Shown here: piece after piece, positions 45,079 to 55,171 of the stretch
Numbering within the stretch: position 1 is the first letter of the stretch
How the letters are laid out: each line of letters begins with the position of its first letter
NCBI GenBank assembly: GCA_014859895.1
Contig: JACZKS010000090.1
Span: 62,001-126,000 of the forward strand
Length of the DNA: 64,000 nt
Direction: 5' to 3'
Source of the DNA: Rhodospirillales bacterium
Lineage (GTDB): Bacteria; Pseudomonadota; Alphaproteobacteria; Rhodospirillales; Shumkoniaceae
Position numbers and translations under genes: made by a program
The notes under the pieces: generated by a model
Databases searched by the model: none
Seen by the model: the letters and a program-made list of their open reading frames with translations, nothing else
What the model was told of the DNA's origin: nothing

Positions 45079-45215
45079 GATTCCCTTTTCCTTCAGGTTG
45101 CCGGGCGCCACGCGCCGACGCATGCCCATCATATAGAGCGCGCCCGGCCGCCTGTCATCCAGTGTACTTGCGCAAAACGCAAGCTCGTTCCGGGAATCTC
45201 CTCTCCGCAACGCGG

Positions 45216-45244
45216 TTGATAAACATGCACTGTTTATCTATTAT
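45216..45244 (+). promoter_or_regulatory. Near-consensus promoter with an operator-like palindrome
   Basis: TTGATA (45216-45221) and TATTAT (45239-45244) are separated by exactly 17 bases. Between and over them lies a perfect 8-bp inverted repeat, GATAAACA-TGCAC-TGTTTATC (45218-45238). That is the position where a repressor would block RNA polymerase. No protein gene on the plus strand follows within 700 bases. Confidence 0.65.
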
Positions 45245-45250
45245 TGGTCG

Positions 45251-45388
45251 ATCCTGATTGGCCGAGGATTGCCCGGAGTGGCTGACAACGGGTTTTGGGA
45301 GGTACAAAGAGGCCTCAGGCCTCCCGTCTTGGCGGCCGGAGACGATCATCAGATCGGCAAGACCCTTCTCGGTCTTGCCGATTTGTTT
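45251..45388 (+). ncRNA. Candidate small RNA, about 138 nt
   Basis: The stretch starts about seven bases after a strong promoter and ends at a strong terminator, with no credible reading frame. The RNA can fold: GGCCG near 45260 pairs with CGGCC near 45332, CTGAT near 45254 with ATCAG near 45349. Inside, GGGAGG pairs with CCTCCC around an AGGCCTcAGGCCT segment. It resembles no RNA family I can name; 4.5S RNA and tmRNA motifs are absent. It fills most of the 312-base gap between the MFS gene and tag. Function unknown. Confidence 0.5.
45353..45388 (+). terminator. Intrinsic terminator of the candidate small RNA
   Basis: A 12-bp perfect stem (45353-45364 with 45371-45382), loop of six, followed on the plus strand by TTGTTTATT. 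The minus-strand side has no T tract, so the hairpin is oriented to end plus-strand transcription, although it may also slow transcripts leaving tag. Confidence 0.7.
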
Positions 45389-45390
45389 AT

Positions 45391-45942
45391 TCATCGATCA
45401 CCGTTTCGGCTTTTCCGCCAGGGTGGATCGAGCGCGGCGATGCGCATGAAGGCCGGGCAATCCTCGCGATGCGCCCCCGGCAGATAGCCGATGCTCATCA
45501 GGAATTCGTTCACGACCTCGCCGCCCGTGAACTTGAAGGTCTTGCGGAAAAGCCTGACCCATTCCGGGAGCGTCAGCGGATGGTGGGCGGCGAACCAGGC
45601 GGCGAACCCGCCGTCGCTGTCGCGAAGCGCCTGGATGCGGCGGGCGTTTTCGATGATGGCTGCGACCTTCAGGCGGTTGCGGACGATCCCGGGGTCGGCC
45701 AGCAGACGGGCGACGCCGTCCTCGCCATAGGCGGCGACCGTATCCACATCAAAGCCATCGAAAGCGGCGCGCATGCCGTCGCGCTTGCGCAGCACCAGCA
45801 GCCACGACAGGCCGGCCTGGAAGATCTCCAGCGACAGGCGCTCGAACAGCGCGCTCTCGTCGGTAAGCGGAAAACCGTATTCTTCGTCGTGATAGGGCCC
45901 GTGCAGGGGGTGGCCCGGCGCCGCGTCGCAATACCCGGACAT
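45391..45942 (-). CDS. tag: DNA-3-methyladenine glycosylase I
   Basis: Base-excision repair enzyme that removes 3-methyladenine from alkylated DNA. 183 residues. The zinc-snap residues are visible: C5 and H18 (PYHDEEYG) at the N-terminus, H158 and C162 (HREDC) near the C-terminus. The SLEIFQAGLSW segment after the N-terminus is the family's base-binding region. A GAGGAG site precedes the ATG at 45942. It is the last gene of a minus-strand run from complex I. Confidence 0.95.
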   Translation of the reverse strand: MSGYCDAAPGHPLHGPYHDEEYGFPLTDESALFERLSLEIFQAGLSWLLVLRKRDGMRAAFDGFDVDTVAAYGEDGVARLLADPGIVRNRLKVAAIIENARRIQALRDSDGGFAAWFAAHHPLTLPEWVRLFRKTFKFTGGEVVNEFLMSIGYLPGAHREDCPAFMRIAALDPPWRKSRNGDR

Positions 45943-45947
45943 GTCCG

Positions 45948-46187
45948 TCAGCTCCTCAACGAAATCCAACCCTGATCCATGACCACATAAGCGACGGCCC
46001 ACAGGACGCCGGCGATGACCGTCGTCACCATCACCTTGGCGGCCAGGCGCGGTTTGCGGGGCGCGCTCGGCGCGTGGCCGCGGGCGACATCCTCGGCATC
46101 GACCGGCTGGTTGCCCCACGGCAGGACCATGAAGATCACCAGCCACCAGATGACCAGATATACCGCTATGCCGCTGATCCATCCCAT
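45948..46187 (-). CDS. DUF1467 family membrane protein
   Basis: 79 residues with two membrane helices (7-24 and about 52-70) joined by a proline-rich cytoplasmic or periplasmic loop. The DUF1467 family is typical of alphaproteobacteria and is usually found beside methylmalonyl-CoA epimerase, as here. Function unknown. It sits in a tight run: 11 bases after the epimerase and five before tag. Confidence 0.88.
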   Translation of the reverse strand: MGWISGIAVYLVIWWLVIFMVLPWGNQPVDAEDVARGHAPSAPRKPRLAAKVMVTTVIAGVLWAVAYVVMDQGWISLRS

Positions 46188-46198
46188 TTCGACGCCCC

Positions 46199-46603
46199 CT
46201 ACGCCTGTTCAAGTTCGACCAGGGTGCCGGCGAAGTCCTTGGGGTGCAGGAAGATCACCGGCTTGCCGTGGGCGCCGGTTTTCGGCCGGCCGTCGCCCAG
46301 AATCCTGGCGCCAGCTGCCACCAGCCGCCGACATGCGGCCTCGATGTCGGCCACCTCGTAGCACAGATGATGGATGCCGCCGTCGGGATTGCGGGCCAGG
46401 AACCCGGCGATGGGCGATTGTTCGCCCAGTGGTTCCAGAAGTTCGATACGGGTGTTGGGCAGATCGACGAAGATGGTGGTGACGCCGTGCTCGGGCAGGG
46501 CCTTGGGCTCGGATACCTGGGCACCCAGCGTCCCGCGGTAAAGCTCGGCGGCGGCGGCGATGTCTGCGACCGCGATGGCAACGTGATTGAGACGGCCGAT
46601 CAT
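46199..46603 (-). CDS. mce: Methylmalonyl-CoA epimerase
   Basis: 134-residue vicinal-oxygen-chelate metalloenzyme that interconverts the two epimers of methylmalonyl-CoA in propionate metabolism. Metal ligands seen: H7 (NHVAIAV), the GIHHLCYEV histidine and the C-terminal LVELEQ glutamate. The start at 46603 follows GAGAGGG. Family length is normal. Confidence 0.93.
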   Translation of the reverse strand: MIGRLNHVAIAVADIAAAAELYRGTLGAQVSEPKALPEHGVTTIFVDLPNTRIELLEPLGEQSPIAGFLARNPDGGIHHLCYEVADIEAACRRLVAAGARILGDGRPKTGAHGKPVIFLHPKDFAGTLVELEQA

Positions 46604-46620
46604 CGGACCCTCTCCTCTGC

Positions 46621-48285
46621 TCACAGGCGAACCAGATGGATCTGGGTCACCGGCTTCTTGCCGATACTCTTGCGAAAACCGCGGCGCACGGCAACCCGCA
46701 CCAATTCGCGGACCGCCTCGTCGTCGCCGACCTTGTCCGCCCTCAGGGCGGCAAGGGCGGCCCGCACCTCGGCCCGCACGACGGCGAGCGGTTCCTCCTC
46801 GTGCTCCTCCAGCAGGCCGACCACCGACACCTGCGGTTCGGCCAACAGGCGGCCGGCGGCGTCGATGACCACCGTCACCATGGCCGATCCGCCGAATAGG
46901 GCCTTGCCGCGGCTTTGCGAAACCGTTCCGCCCAGCGGAACCAAGCGGTTGCCCTCGACCGCCAGGCGGCCGACCGGCGCCTCGCCGACGATTTCCGCGT
47001 CCCCTGGGCCCAGGCGGACCACCGAGCCGTTCTCGACCAGGACCGTCTGCGTCACCCCACAGGCGGTGGCCAAACGGGCGTGCTCGGCCAGATGGCGGGC
47101 CTCGCCGTGGACCGGCACGCAGATACGCGGCCGGACTAGCCGATACATGGTGGCCATTTCGTCGCGCGCCGGGTGGCCCGACACGTGGACGAAGGAATCA
47201 TCCTGGGTAATGATGCGCACGCCGCGCCGGACCAGCAGGTTATGGATGCGCCCGATGGCCAGCTCGTTGCCCGGGATAACCCGGGACGAGAAGATCACGG
47301 TGTCGCCGCCATCGAGCCGGATGCGCGGATGCTCGCCCTCGGCGATGCGCGACAGCGCGGCTCGCGGCTCGCCTTGGCTGCCGGTGCAGATGATCAGCAG
47401 GTTCTCGTCGGGAATGTCCGCGGCCGCGCTTTCGTCGAGAAAGGTCGGAACTTCGGTGAGATAGCCGTTCTCCAGCGCCGCCTCGTACATCCGCCACAGC
47501 GAACGGCCGGCCAGCACGACGCTGCGGTCGTTGGCGGCGGCCGCCGCCGCGATGGTTTCCAGCCGGCCGACGTTGCTGGCGAAACAGCCCACCGCCACCC
47601 GCCTTTTACATCCGGCGACGGCGTCGGTCAGCCCGGCCAGCAGGTCGGATTCCGACCCCGAGGAACCTTCCTCGAAGACGTTGGTGGAATCGCAGACGAT
47701 GGCGTGGACCCCCTCGTCGCCAAGGGCACGCAGGGTGTCCTCCTCGGCATGGGGTCCGATGACCGGGCGTGGATCGAGCTTCCAGTCGCCGGTATGGAAC
47801 ACCAGGCCGGCCTCTGTGCGGATGACGATGGCGTTGGGCTCGGGGATCGAATGAGTGAGCGTGACCATCTCGAGGTCGAAGGGCCCAACCTGGAAATGGC
47901 CGCTGAGCGGCACTTGGCGAAGCGGGATGATGCCGTCCATCCCCTCCTCGGCCAGCTTGCGGCGCAACACCGAGAGCGTGAACGGCGTGCCATAGACCGG
48001 GCACTGCAGGCGGTCCCACAGATAGGGAACGGCGCCGATGTGATCCTCGTGGGCGTGGGTCAGGACCAGTCCAGCCAGGCGGTCACGCCGTTCCTCGATG
48101 AAGGCGGGATCCGGCATCAGAACGTCGATGCCCGGCGTGCGGTCATCGCCGAAGGTGATGCCGAGGTCGACCATCAGCCATTGGCGGTCGTCGCCCGTGC
48201 CGTAACCGTAGAGGTTGAGGTTCATGCCGATCTCGCCGGCCCCGCCCAGCGGCACGAACAGCAGGTCTTTGGTGGTCGCGCCCAT
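46621..48285 (-). CDS. rnj: Ribonuclease J
   Basis: Metallo-beta-lactamase/beta-CASP ribonuclease with 5'-exonuclease and endonuclease activity in RNA processing and decay. 554 residues. The catalytic motif is H77-A-H79-E-D81-H82; other metal ligands lie in LTHSIPE and FHTGDWK, and the beta-CASP domain has CTGSQGEP and HVSGHPAR. The start overlaps the coaX stop as TAATG. Being read from the complex I operon places it in a long polycistron. Confidence 0.95.
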   Translation of the reverse strand: MGATTKDLLFVPLGGAGEIGMNLNLYGYGTGDDRQWLMVDLGITFGDDRTPGIDVLMPDPAFIEERRDRLAGLVLTHAHEDHIGAVPYLWDRLQCPVYGTPFTLSVLRRKLAEEGMDGIIPLRQVPLSGHFQVGPFDLEMVTLTHSIPEPNAIVIRTEAGLVFHTGDWKLDPRPVIGPHAEEDTLRALGDEGVHAIVCDSTNVFEEGSSGSESDLLAGLTDAVAGCKRRVAVGCFASNVGRLETIAAAAAANDRSVVLAGRSLWRMYEAALENGYLTEVPTFLDESAAADIPDENLLIICTGSQGEPRAALSRIAEGEHPRIRLDGGDTVIFSSRVIPGNELAIGRIHNLLVRRGVRIITQDDSFVHVSGHPARDEMATMYRLVRPRICVPVHGEARHLAEHARLATACGVTQTVLVENGSVVRLGPGDAEIVGEAPVGRLAVEGNRLVPLGGTVSQSRGKALFGGSAMVTVVIDAAGRLLAEPQVSVVGLLEEHEEEPLAVVRAEVRAALAALRADKVGDDEAVRELVRVAVRRGFRKSIGKKPVTQIHLVRL

Positions 48286-49079
48286 TAGCACGGCCGGTTG
48301 CGGCGATAGATGGAACGAAGGCCGTTCAGGGTCAACTCGACATCGGAAACCTCGATGCAGGATGACGAATCGGTAAACAGCGGCGCCAGTCCGCCGGTGG
48401 CGATCACCCGCATCTCGGCGCCCTTGCCGTGTTCCTCGGCAAATTCCTTGCGGATGCGCACGACGAGGCCCTCGATGAGGCCGACGTAACCCCAGAAGAT
48501 GCCGGCCTGCATGGCCGGCACCGTAGACTTGCCGATCACCCTCTTGGGCCGGGTAATGGCTACCCGGGGCAGCTTGGCGGCGGCCTGGTGCAGCGCCTCC
48601 AGCGACAGGTTGATGCCCGGTGCGATGACGCCGCCGCAGTAGTTGCCCTGGCTGTCGACCACGTCGAAGGTGGTGGCGGTGCCGAAGTCGATGACGATAA
48701 GGGGGCCGCCGTAGCGTTCATTGGCGGCCACCGCGTTGACTAGGCGGTCGGCGCCGACTTCTTCGGGGTGGTCCGTGAGGATGCCGATGCCGAGCTCGAC
48801 CTCGGGTTCGCCGACGACCAGCGGATCGACGTTGAAGTACTTGCGGCACAGGGATTTCAGGTTGAAGAGGGTCGCCGGCACGACGGTGGCGATGATCGCC
48901 GCGTCGATGTCGGTCCGTTTGATTTCCGCCAGTTGCAGAAGGTGGGTCAGCCAGACCCACAGTTCGTCGGCCGTACGGTTGACGTTGGTGGCGGAGCGCC
49001 ACTCGCCGCGCATCTCGCCTTTGTCGTCGAAGACGGCAAAGACGATGTTGGTATTGCCCGAGTCGATGGCGAGCAGCAT
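48285..49079 (-). CDS. coaX: Type III pantothenate kinase
   Basis: First enzyme of coenzyme A synthesis, phosphorylating pantothenate. 264 residues of the actin-like ASKHA fold: phosphate loop DSGNTN (6-11), GADRLVNAV near the catalytic aspartate, [12 protein letters not shown] and a GGVIAPG loop. This isoform needs a monovalent cation and is not feedback-inhibited by CoA. An AGGAG site precedes the ATG at 49079, one base after the birA stop. Confidence 0.96.
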   Translation of the reverse strand: MLLAIDSGNTNIVFAVFDDKGEMRGEWRSATNVNRTADELWVWLTHLLQLAEIKRTDIDAAIIATVVPATLFNLKSLCRKYFNVDPLVVGEPEVELGIGILTDHPEEVGADRLVNAVAANERYGGPLIVIDFGTATTFDVVDSQGNYCGGVIAPGINLSLEALHQAAAKLPRVAITRPKRVIGKSTVPAMQAGIFWGYVGLIEGLVVRIRKEFAEEHGKGAEMRVIATGGLAPLFTDSSSCIEVSDVELTLNGLRSIYRRNRPC

Positions 49080-49080
49080 G

Positions 49081-49860
49081 TCACACTCCTGATGATGGCG
49101 ACGGTTCCGGGAAATAGACGTCGCCGGCGCTGACCAACGTGCGGCGGCCGTCGGCCTCCCGCACGACAAGGGCGCCACAGGCGTCCACGTCCTCGAAAAC
49201 ACCTTCGAGGGTCGCGGTTGCGGTGCGGGCCCGGATGTCGCCGCCCCGGCCCACCGCGCGGGCCAGCCAAGCCCGGCGAACCGGCTCGAAGCCGTCCCGC
49301 GACCATTCGGCGTAGCCGGCCCGGAAATGCCGGCAGAAAGCCTCCAGCACGGTATCGGCCGAGATGCCGCCGCCGGCCCCACAGGCCTTGAGCGAGGTGG
49401 CTGGAAAATTCGCGTCCTCCGGATGGCTGTCGACGTTGATGCCGATGCCGGCGATCAGCCAGTCGAGATTGCCGGCCCCGCTCATTTCCGATTCCAGCAG
49501 CATCCCCGATACCTTGCGCCCGGCCGCCAGTACGTCGTTCGGCCACTTGCAGCCGACCGTCACGGTGCCGGGCAGGACCTCTGTTATCGCATCGGCGACC
49601 GCGTTGGCCGCCACGAAGCCGACCTGCCCGGCTTGCCCCAGGCGGCAGCCGGGCTTGAGAATCATCGAGACGTATAGGTTGCCGGGCTCGGAAACCCAGG
49701 TCCGCCCCAGCCGTCCCCGTCCCGCCGTCTGGCGGTGCGCCCTGATCAGCGTGCCGTCCCCTGCCCCTTCGCCGGCCAAGCGCCTGGCCTCGTCGTTGGT
49801 GCTGCCGACGGTATCGAGCGTGATCAGGCGAAAGCCGTGCAACAGTCCTGGCGCGTCCAT
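49081..49860 (-). CDS. birA: Biotin--[acetyl-CoA-carboxylase] ligase
   Basis: 259-residue monofunctional biotin protein ligase, without the DNA-binding N-terminal domain of E. coli BirA. Seen: STNDEARR, the biotinyl-AMP loop GRGRLGR, KWPNDV and GIGINV, and the C-terminal SH3-like cap. It biotinylates carboxylase subunits. Its ATG overlaps the nuoN stop (TGATG), the usual alphaproteobacterial arrangement. Confidence 0.96.
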   Translation of the reverse strand: MDAPGLLHGFRLITLDTVGSTNDEARRLAGEGAGDGTLIRAHRQTAGRGRLGRTWVSEPGNLYVSMILKPGCRLGQAGQVGFVAANAVADAITEVLPGTVTVGCKWPNDVLAAGRKVSGMLLESEMSGAGNLDWLIAGIGINVDSHPEDANFPATSLKACGAGGGISADTVLEAFCRHFRAGYAEWSRDGFEPVRRAWLARAVGRGGDIRARTATATLEGVFEDVDACGALVVREADGRRTLVSAGDVYFPEPSPSSGV

Positions 49861-51341
49861 CAGCCGGTGAAGAGCGCTGCCGCCGCGGCACCGGCCCCGT
49901 CGAGGAGCGGCCCCGGCAACAGGAAGAACAGCAGGATGACGGCGCTGGTCCCGAAGATGACGAGGCCGATCTCGCGCCGGACCGGTTTGTCGAGCGCGTC
50001 CGTAACGTCGTCGAAATACATGACCTTGATGATCCGAAGGTAATAGTAGGCGGCCACCACGCTGGTCAGGACACCGATTACCGCAAGGGCGTAAAGCCCG
50101 GCCTCGATGGCGGCCAGGAAGATATAGAGTTTGCTGAAGAAGCCGGCCAGCGGCGGGATGCCCGCCATCGAGAACATGAAGATGGCGAGCGCGAGCGCCA
50201 GCATCGGGTGTGTTTTCGAGAGGCCGGCCAAGTCGTCGATATCCTCGACCATGGCGCCGCCCCGGCGCATGCACAGGATGCAGGTGAAGACGCCGAGATT
50301 CATGAAGATGTAGATGGCCATGTAGATGAGGATGCCGCGCACCCCCACTTGGTTGCCGACGGCCAGCCCGATCAGGGCATAGCCGACGTGGCCGATCGAG
50401 CTATAGGCCATCATGCGCTTGATGTTGCGCTGGTTGATGGCGACGAAGCCGCCCAGCGCCATGGAGGCGATGGAGATGAAGACGACGATCTGCTGCCACT
50501 GATCGGCCAGTTCGCCAAACGGGCCGATCATGACGCGGACCAAGAGGCCGACCGCCGCCAGCTTGGGAGCGACCGAGAAGAAGGCTGTCACCGGGGTCGG
50601 CGCCCCTTCGTAGACGTCCGGTGTCCACATATGGAAGGGCACCGCCGACACCTTGAAGGCGAGGCCGACCAGGATGAAGACGATGCCGATCACGAGACCG
50701 AGCGCCGGGGCTCCGGCCTGGCCTTTCGCGAACAGCGTGGCGAGGGCGGTGAAATCGGTGGTACCGGCGAAGCCGTAAACCAGAGATGCCCCGTAGAGCA
50801 GCATCCCCGAGGCCAGGGCGCCCAGCACGAAGTACTTGAGGCCGGCCTCTGTCGAACGCAGATCGTGACGCTGGAACGCGGCGACAACGTAGAGTGCAAG
50901 ACTCTGCAATTCGAGCCCGACATAGAGCGAGATGAGGTTATTGGCCGAAACCATCAACATCATGCCCAGCGTCGCCAGCAGGATGAGAACGGCGTATTCG
51001 AAGCGGGCCGAGTTCTGGTGTTCCAGGTAGTCCTCGGCGATAACCAGCGAGAGGGCCGAGGCGATCAATACGAAGACCTTGAGATAGACGGCGAAGGCAT
51101 CGGTGACGAACATGCCGCCGAAGGTCGAAACCGCGCCGCCGCGGGCCACCGTCATCACCAGCAGCAGGGTGAGGATGAGCGTGATGACGCCGAGCACGGA
51201 GATCAGCCGCGAGGATCGCACGTCGTCGCCCTTGCCGCCGGCCTTCTGGAAGACGCCCAGCAACAGCAGCGCCATGGCGACCCCGGCCAGGAACAGCTCC
51301 GGCAGGACGGGGATTGGATTGGGCAAACTAGCGATCGGCAT
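49860..51341 (-). CDS. nuoN: NADH-quinone oxidoreductase subunit N
   Basis: Proton-pumping antiporter-like membrane subunit of complex I. 493 residues with about 14 helices. Conserved [10 protein letters not shown] (Glu of helix 5), [19 protein letters not shown] and broken-helix lysine regions are present. The ATG at 51341 has GAGGAGA at good spacing; a GTG three codons earlier is too close to that site. Last nuo gene. Confidence 0.97.
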   Translation of the reverse strand: MPIASLPNPIPVLPELFLAGVAMALLLLGVFQKAGGKGDDVRSSRLISVLGVITLILTLLLVMTVARGGAVSTFGGMFVTDAFAVYLKVFVLIASALSLVIAEDYLEHQNSARFEYAVLILLATLGMMLMVSANNLISLYVGLELQSLALYVVAAFQRHDLRSTEAGLKYFVLGALASGMLLYGASLVYGFAGTTDFTALATLFAKGQAGAPALGLVIGIVFILVGLAFKVSAVPFHMWTPDVYEGAPTPVTAFFSVAPKLAAVGLLVRVMIGPFGELADQWQQIVVFISIASMALGGFVAINQRNIKRMMAYSSIGHVGYALIGLAVGNQVGVRGILIYMAIYIFMNLGVFTCILCMRRGGAMVEDIDDLAGLSKTHPMLALALAIFMFSMAGIPPLAGFFSKLYIFLAAIEAGLYALAVIGVLTSVVAAYYYLRIIKVMYFDDVTDALDKPVRREIGLVIFGTSAVILLFFLLPGPLLDGAGAAAAALFTG

Positions 51342-51365
51342 TTGCCGCACTCTCCTCTTGTTCCA

Positions 51366-52880
51366 CTACCGGCCCACCAGGGCGACGTTTCCCGCTCCGG
51401 CGCGCGCCACCTCGATGGAATTGATCAGGTTGTCGACCGAAACGTGCATGACGTCGAGGAAGGGGCCGGGATAGATCCCCATCACGAAGACCAGCACGAT
51501 CAGAGGCGCGAAGACCGCCATCTCGCGCGGACTCAGGTCGAGCAGCTTCTTTAAGTCCTCCTTGGTCAGCTTGCCGAAGACCACCCGGCGATACAGGTAG
51601 AGCATGTATATGGCGCCGAGGACGAGGCCGGTGGCGGTCAGCGCCGCCACCCAGGTGTTGGCCTGGAAGGCGCCGACCAGGATCAGGATCTCGCCGATGA
51701 AGCCGCTGGTGCCGGGCAGGCCGACGGATGCCAGCATGAACAGCATGAACACAAGGCCGTAGGCCGGCATGCGGTGAACCAGTCCCTCGTAGGTGGCGAT
51801 CTCGCGGGAATGCACGCGGTCGTACACCACGCCGACGACAAGGAAGAGCGCGCCCGAGACGATGCCGTGGCTGAGCGACTGGAAGATCGCCCCCTCGATG
51901 CCCTGCACCGTCAGCGTGAAGGTGCCGACCGTGACGAATCCCATGTGGGCGACCGAGGAATAGGCGATCAGCTTCTTCATATCCTCCTGGGCCAAGGCGA
52001 CCAGCGAGGTATAGATGACAGCGATGATGCTGAGCGCATAGATCAGCGGAGTGAAGGCGACGGTGGCGTCCGGGAACATCGGCAGCGAGAAGCGCAGGAA
52101 GCCGTAAGCGCCGAACTTCAGCAGGACGCCGGCCAGGATGACCGAGCCGGCGGTCGGCGCTTCGACGTGGGCGTCGGGCAGCCAGGTGTGGACCGGCCAC
52201 ATCGGCAGCTTCACGGCAAACGAGGCCAGGAAGGCCAGCCACAGCCAGGTCTGCATGCCGGTCGGGAAGCCGAAACGCATGAGTTCGGGAATGCTGGCGG
52301 TGCCGGCCACGAAGTACATGGCGAGGATGGCCAGCAGCATCAGCACCGAGCCGACCAGGGTAAACAGGAAGAACTTGAAGGCGGCATAGACCCGCCTCGG
52401 CCCGCCCCACACCCCGATGATCAGGAACATCGGGATCAGTACGCCCTCGAAGAAGACGTAGAAAAGGATGATGTCGAGGGCCGAGAACATGCCCACCATC
52501 ATGGTTTCCATCACCAGGAAGGCGACCATGTATTCCTTGACGCGGACCTTGATCGATTCCCAGCTGGCCAGGATGCAGATGGGCGTCAGCAGGGTCGAGA
52601 GCAGGACGAACAGCATGGAAATGCCGTCGACGCCCAAGTGATACGAGATTTTGAACGCCGGCATCCATTCCATGCGGTCCTGGAATTGGAACTCGGCGGT
52701 GGTGGTATCGAAGCCGATCCACAGGAAAAGCGACATCACGAAGGTGACGCCCGATGCCCACAGGGCGACGAAGCGGGCGTTCCTGGCAACCAGCGCCGCA
52801 TCGCCGCGGATGGTCAGCACCAGGAAGGCGCCGAGCAGCGGCAGGAACGTGATGAGCGAAAGAATGGGAAAACCGGTCAT
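51366..52880 (-). CDS. nuoM: NADH-quinone oxidoreductase subunit M
   Basis: Antiporter-like proton-pumping subunit of complex I. 504 residues, about 14 helices. Seen: FFEGVLIPMF (helix 5 glutamate), KLPMWPVHTWLPDAHVEAPT (helix 7 lysine region), YSSVAHMGFV. The nuoN gene follows after 24 bases. Confidence 0.97.
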   Translation of the reverse strand: MTGFPILSLITFLPLLGAFLVLTIRGDAALVARNARFVALWASGVTFVMSLFLWIGFDTTTAEFQFQDRMEWMPAFKISYHLGVDGISMLFVLLSTLLTPICILASWESIKVRVKEYMVAFLVMETMMVGMFSALDIILFYVFFEGVLIPMFLIIGVWGGPRRVYAAFKFFLFTLVGSVLMLLAILAMYFVAGTASIPELMRFGFPTGMQTWLWLAFLASFAVKLPMWPVHTWLPDAHVEAPTAGSVILAGVLLKFGAYGFLRFSLPMFPDATVAFTPLIYALSIIAVIYTSLVALAQEDMKKLIAYSSVAHMGFVTVGTFTLTVQGIEGAIFQSLSHGIVSGALFLVVGVVYDRVHSREIATYEGLVHRMPAYGLVFMLFMLASVGLPGTSGFIGEILILVGAFQANTWVAALTATGLVLGAIYMLYLYRRVVFGKLTKEDLKKLLDLSPREMAVFAPLIVLVFVMGIYPGPFLDVMHVSVDNLINSIEVARAGAGNVALVGR

Positions 52881-52890
52881 CGCCGCCGCC

Positions 52891-54849
52891 TCAGCCCGCT
52901 TGCACCAGGAAATACCACGAAATCAGGAGCACGACGCCGATCAGCATGGCGAAGGCGTAGTGATAGACCAGCCCGCTCTGCAACCGGCCGCCGCGTCTGG
53001 CAATATCGACGGTGGCGGCAGCCAGGCCGTCCGGCCCGAGGCCGTCGATGAGGGCGCCGTCGCCGACCTTCCAGAACTGCCGGCCCAGGTAGAAGGCCGG
53101 TCGTACGAAGACGGCGTCGTAGAGCTCGTCGAAATACCACTTGTGGACCAGGAAGCGGTGGACGCCGCGGAAGCGCGCGAGCACTGCGCCGGGCAGCCCG
53201 GGGGCCAGCAGGTACATGATGTAGGCCAGCGCGATGCCGGCGACGCCGACGCCGAGCGGCAGGTATTTGACCCACAGCGGCACGTGATGGGCGTTCTCCA
53301 GGGCGGGATGCGCCGGCAGCACCAGGATGGCGCTTTCCCAGAAGCCGGGAGCCCCCTCACCGACGAACCACGGAGCGCCGAGATACCCGGTGAACAGCGC
53401 GCCGGCCGCCAGCACGATTAGCGGGATCAGCATCATCTTGGGCGATTCGTGAACGTGGGCGACGACCCGTTCGTCGGCCCGGGGCGTGCCGTGGAAGGTG
53501 AGGATCAGGAGCCGCCAGGAATAGAAAGCGGTCAGGAAGGCGGCCGCGATGCCCATCCAGAAGGCATAGGCGCCGACGCCGGTATGGGCGGCATAGGCGG
53601 CCTCGAGGATGATGTCTTTCGAGTAGAAGCCGGCGAACGGCCAGATGCCGGCCAGCGCCAGCGATCCCACCCACATGACGGTGTAAGTGACCGGGATCAT
53701 CTTCCACAGGCCGCCCATGTTGCGCATGTCCTGTTCGTCGGACATGGCGTGGATCACCGAGCCCGCCCCCAGGAACAGCAGGGACTTGAAGAAGGCATGG
53801 GTGACCAGGTGGAAGATGCCGGCCGAGAAGGCCGAAACCCCGCAGGCGAAGAACATGTAGCCCAACTGCGAGCACGTCGAATAGGCGATCACTCGCTTGA
53901 TGTCGGTCTGCACGCAGGCGACGGTGGCGGCGAAGATGGCAGTGGTGGCGCCGACGAGGGTGACAACGGTGAGCGCCACTTCCGAGTACTCGAAGAGCGG
54001 CGACAGGCGCGCCACCATAAAGACGCCGGCCGTCACCATGGTCGCCGCGTGGATCAGGGCCGACACCGGGGTCGGGCCTTCCATGGCGTCCGGCAGCCAG
54101 GTGTGTAGCCCGATCTGCGCCGACTTGCCCATAGCGCCCATGAACAGCAGCAGGCAGATGACGGTGAGTGCGTGGAACTCGCCGCCGAACGCCGCCATCG
54201 TGGCGTCGGCTTGGCCGCCGGCGGCGGCGAAGATGGTGTCGAGCTGGATGGAATCGAACAGCACGTAGGTGCCGAAGATGCCGAGGATGAAGCCGAAGTC
54301 GCCGACCCGGTTGACCAGGAACGCCTTGATGGCCGCGGCGTTGGCCGAGGGTCGAGTATACCAGAAACCGATCAGCAGGTAGGAGGTGAGCCCCACCCCT
54401 TCCCAGCCGAAGAACAGCTGCACCAAATTGTCCGAAGTGACCAGCATCAGCATGAAGAAGGTGAACAGGCTGATATAGGCCATGAAGCGCGGCACGCTGC
54501 CGTCGTGGGCCATATAGCCGACGGAATAGACGTGGATCATCGCTGACACGAAGGTGACCATCAGCACCATGACGGCGGAGAGGGTGTCCCACTTGAGCGC
54601 CCACGACACCTCGAAGGTGCCCGAGGTGATCCAGGTCAGCAGATGGACGGTGCCGGCGTTCTTGTTGACGACCACATCGACGAAGACGAAGCCGGCGGCG
54701 ACGGCGGCCAGAAGAAGGGAAGCGCACGAGGCCGTCTGCGCCAGGCGGTCGATGCGCCGGCGGCTTTCCTTGGCCGCGGGCGTGACGAAGGCCAGGATGC
54801 CCGCGATAGCGGCGCCCAGAAGCGGCAGGAAGACTGCTGCGATTTGCAT
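52891..54849 (-). CDS. nuoL: NADH-quinone oxidoreductase subunit L
   Basis: Largest antiporter-like subunit of complex I, with the long lateral helix at its C-terminus. 652 residues. Seen: FFGWEGVGLTSYLLIGFW, KSAQIGLHTWLPDAMEGPTPVSALIH, YSTCSQLGYM. It lies 10 bases upstream of nuoM and 10 downstream of nuoK. Confidence 0.97.
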   Translation of the reverse strand: MQIAAVFLPLLGAAIAGILAFVTPAAKESRRRIDRLAQTASCASLLLAAVAAGFVFVDVVVNKNAGTVHLLTWITSGTFEVSWALKWDTLSAVMVLMVTFVSAMIHVYSVGYMAHDGSVPRFMAYISLFTFFMLMLVTSDNLVQLFFGWEGVGLTSYLLIGFWYTRPSANAAAIKAFLVNRVGDFGFILGIFGTYVLFDSIQLDTIFAAAGGQADATMAAFGGEFHALTVICLLLFMGAMGKSAQIGLHTWLPDAMEGPTPVSALIHAATMVTAGVFMVARLSPLFEYSEVALTVVTLVGATTAIFAATVACVQTDIKRVIAYSTCSQLGYMFFACGVSAFSAGIFHLVTHAFFKSLLFLGAGSVIHAMSDEQDMRNMGGLWKMIPVTYTVMWVGSLALAGIWPFAGFYSKDIILEAAYAAHTGVGAYAFWMGIAAAFLTAFYSWRLLILTFHGTPRADERVVAHVHESPKMMLIPLIVLAAGALFTGYLGAPWFVGEGAPGFWESAILVLPAHPALENAHHVPLWVKYLPLGVGVAGIALAYIMYLLAPGLPGAVLARFRGVHRFLVHKWYFDELYDAVFVRPAFYLGRQFWKVGDGALIDGLGPDGLAAATVDIARRGGRLQSGLVYHYAFAMLIGVVLLISWYFLVQAG

Positions 54850-54859
54850 GGGGCGCCTC

Positions 54860-55171
54860 TTATCCCTTCATCAGGTTGATGTCATCGACCGCGATGCTGC
54901 CGCGGTTGCGGAAATAGACGACGACGATAGCCAGCCCGATGGCCACCTCGGCCGCCGCCACGGTCAGGATGAACATGGCGAACACTTGGCCGACCAAGTC
55001 GTTGAGGGCAGCCGAAAAGGCGACCAGGTTGAGGTTGACCGCCAGCAGCATCAACTCGATCGACATCAGAATGACGATGACGCTCTTGCGGTTGAGAAAA
55101 ATGCCGCAGATGCCGAGCGCGAACAGGATCGCGGCTACGGTCAGATAATGGGAAAGACCGATTTCCAACAT
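54860..55171 (-). CDS. nuoK: NADH-quinone oxidoreductase subunit K
   Basis: 103-residue, three-helix membrane subunit of complex I at the junction with the quinone module. The two buried glutamates are in [11 protein letters not shown] and [11 protein letters not shown]. It starts as TAATG over the nuoJ stop. Confidence 0.97.
   Translation of the reverse strand: MLEIGLSHYLTVAAILFALGICGIFLNRKSVIVILMSIELMLLAVNLNLVAFSAALNDLVGQVFAMFILTVAAAEVAIGLAIVVVYFRNRGSIAVDDINLMKG

Noticed and set aside
45155..45394. Minus-strand frame of 79 codons starting by ATGA overlap on the tag stop
   Set aside because: No family resemblance, no ribosome site beyond chance, and it runs through the terminator hairpin and the promoter palindrome.
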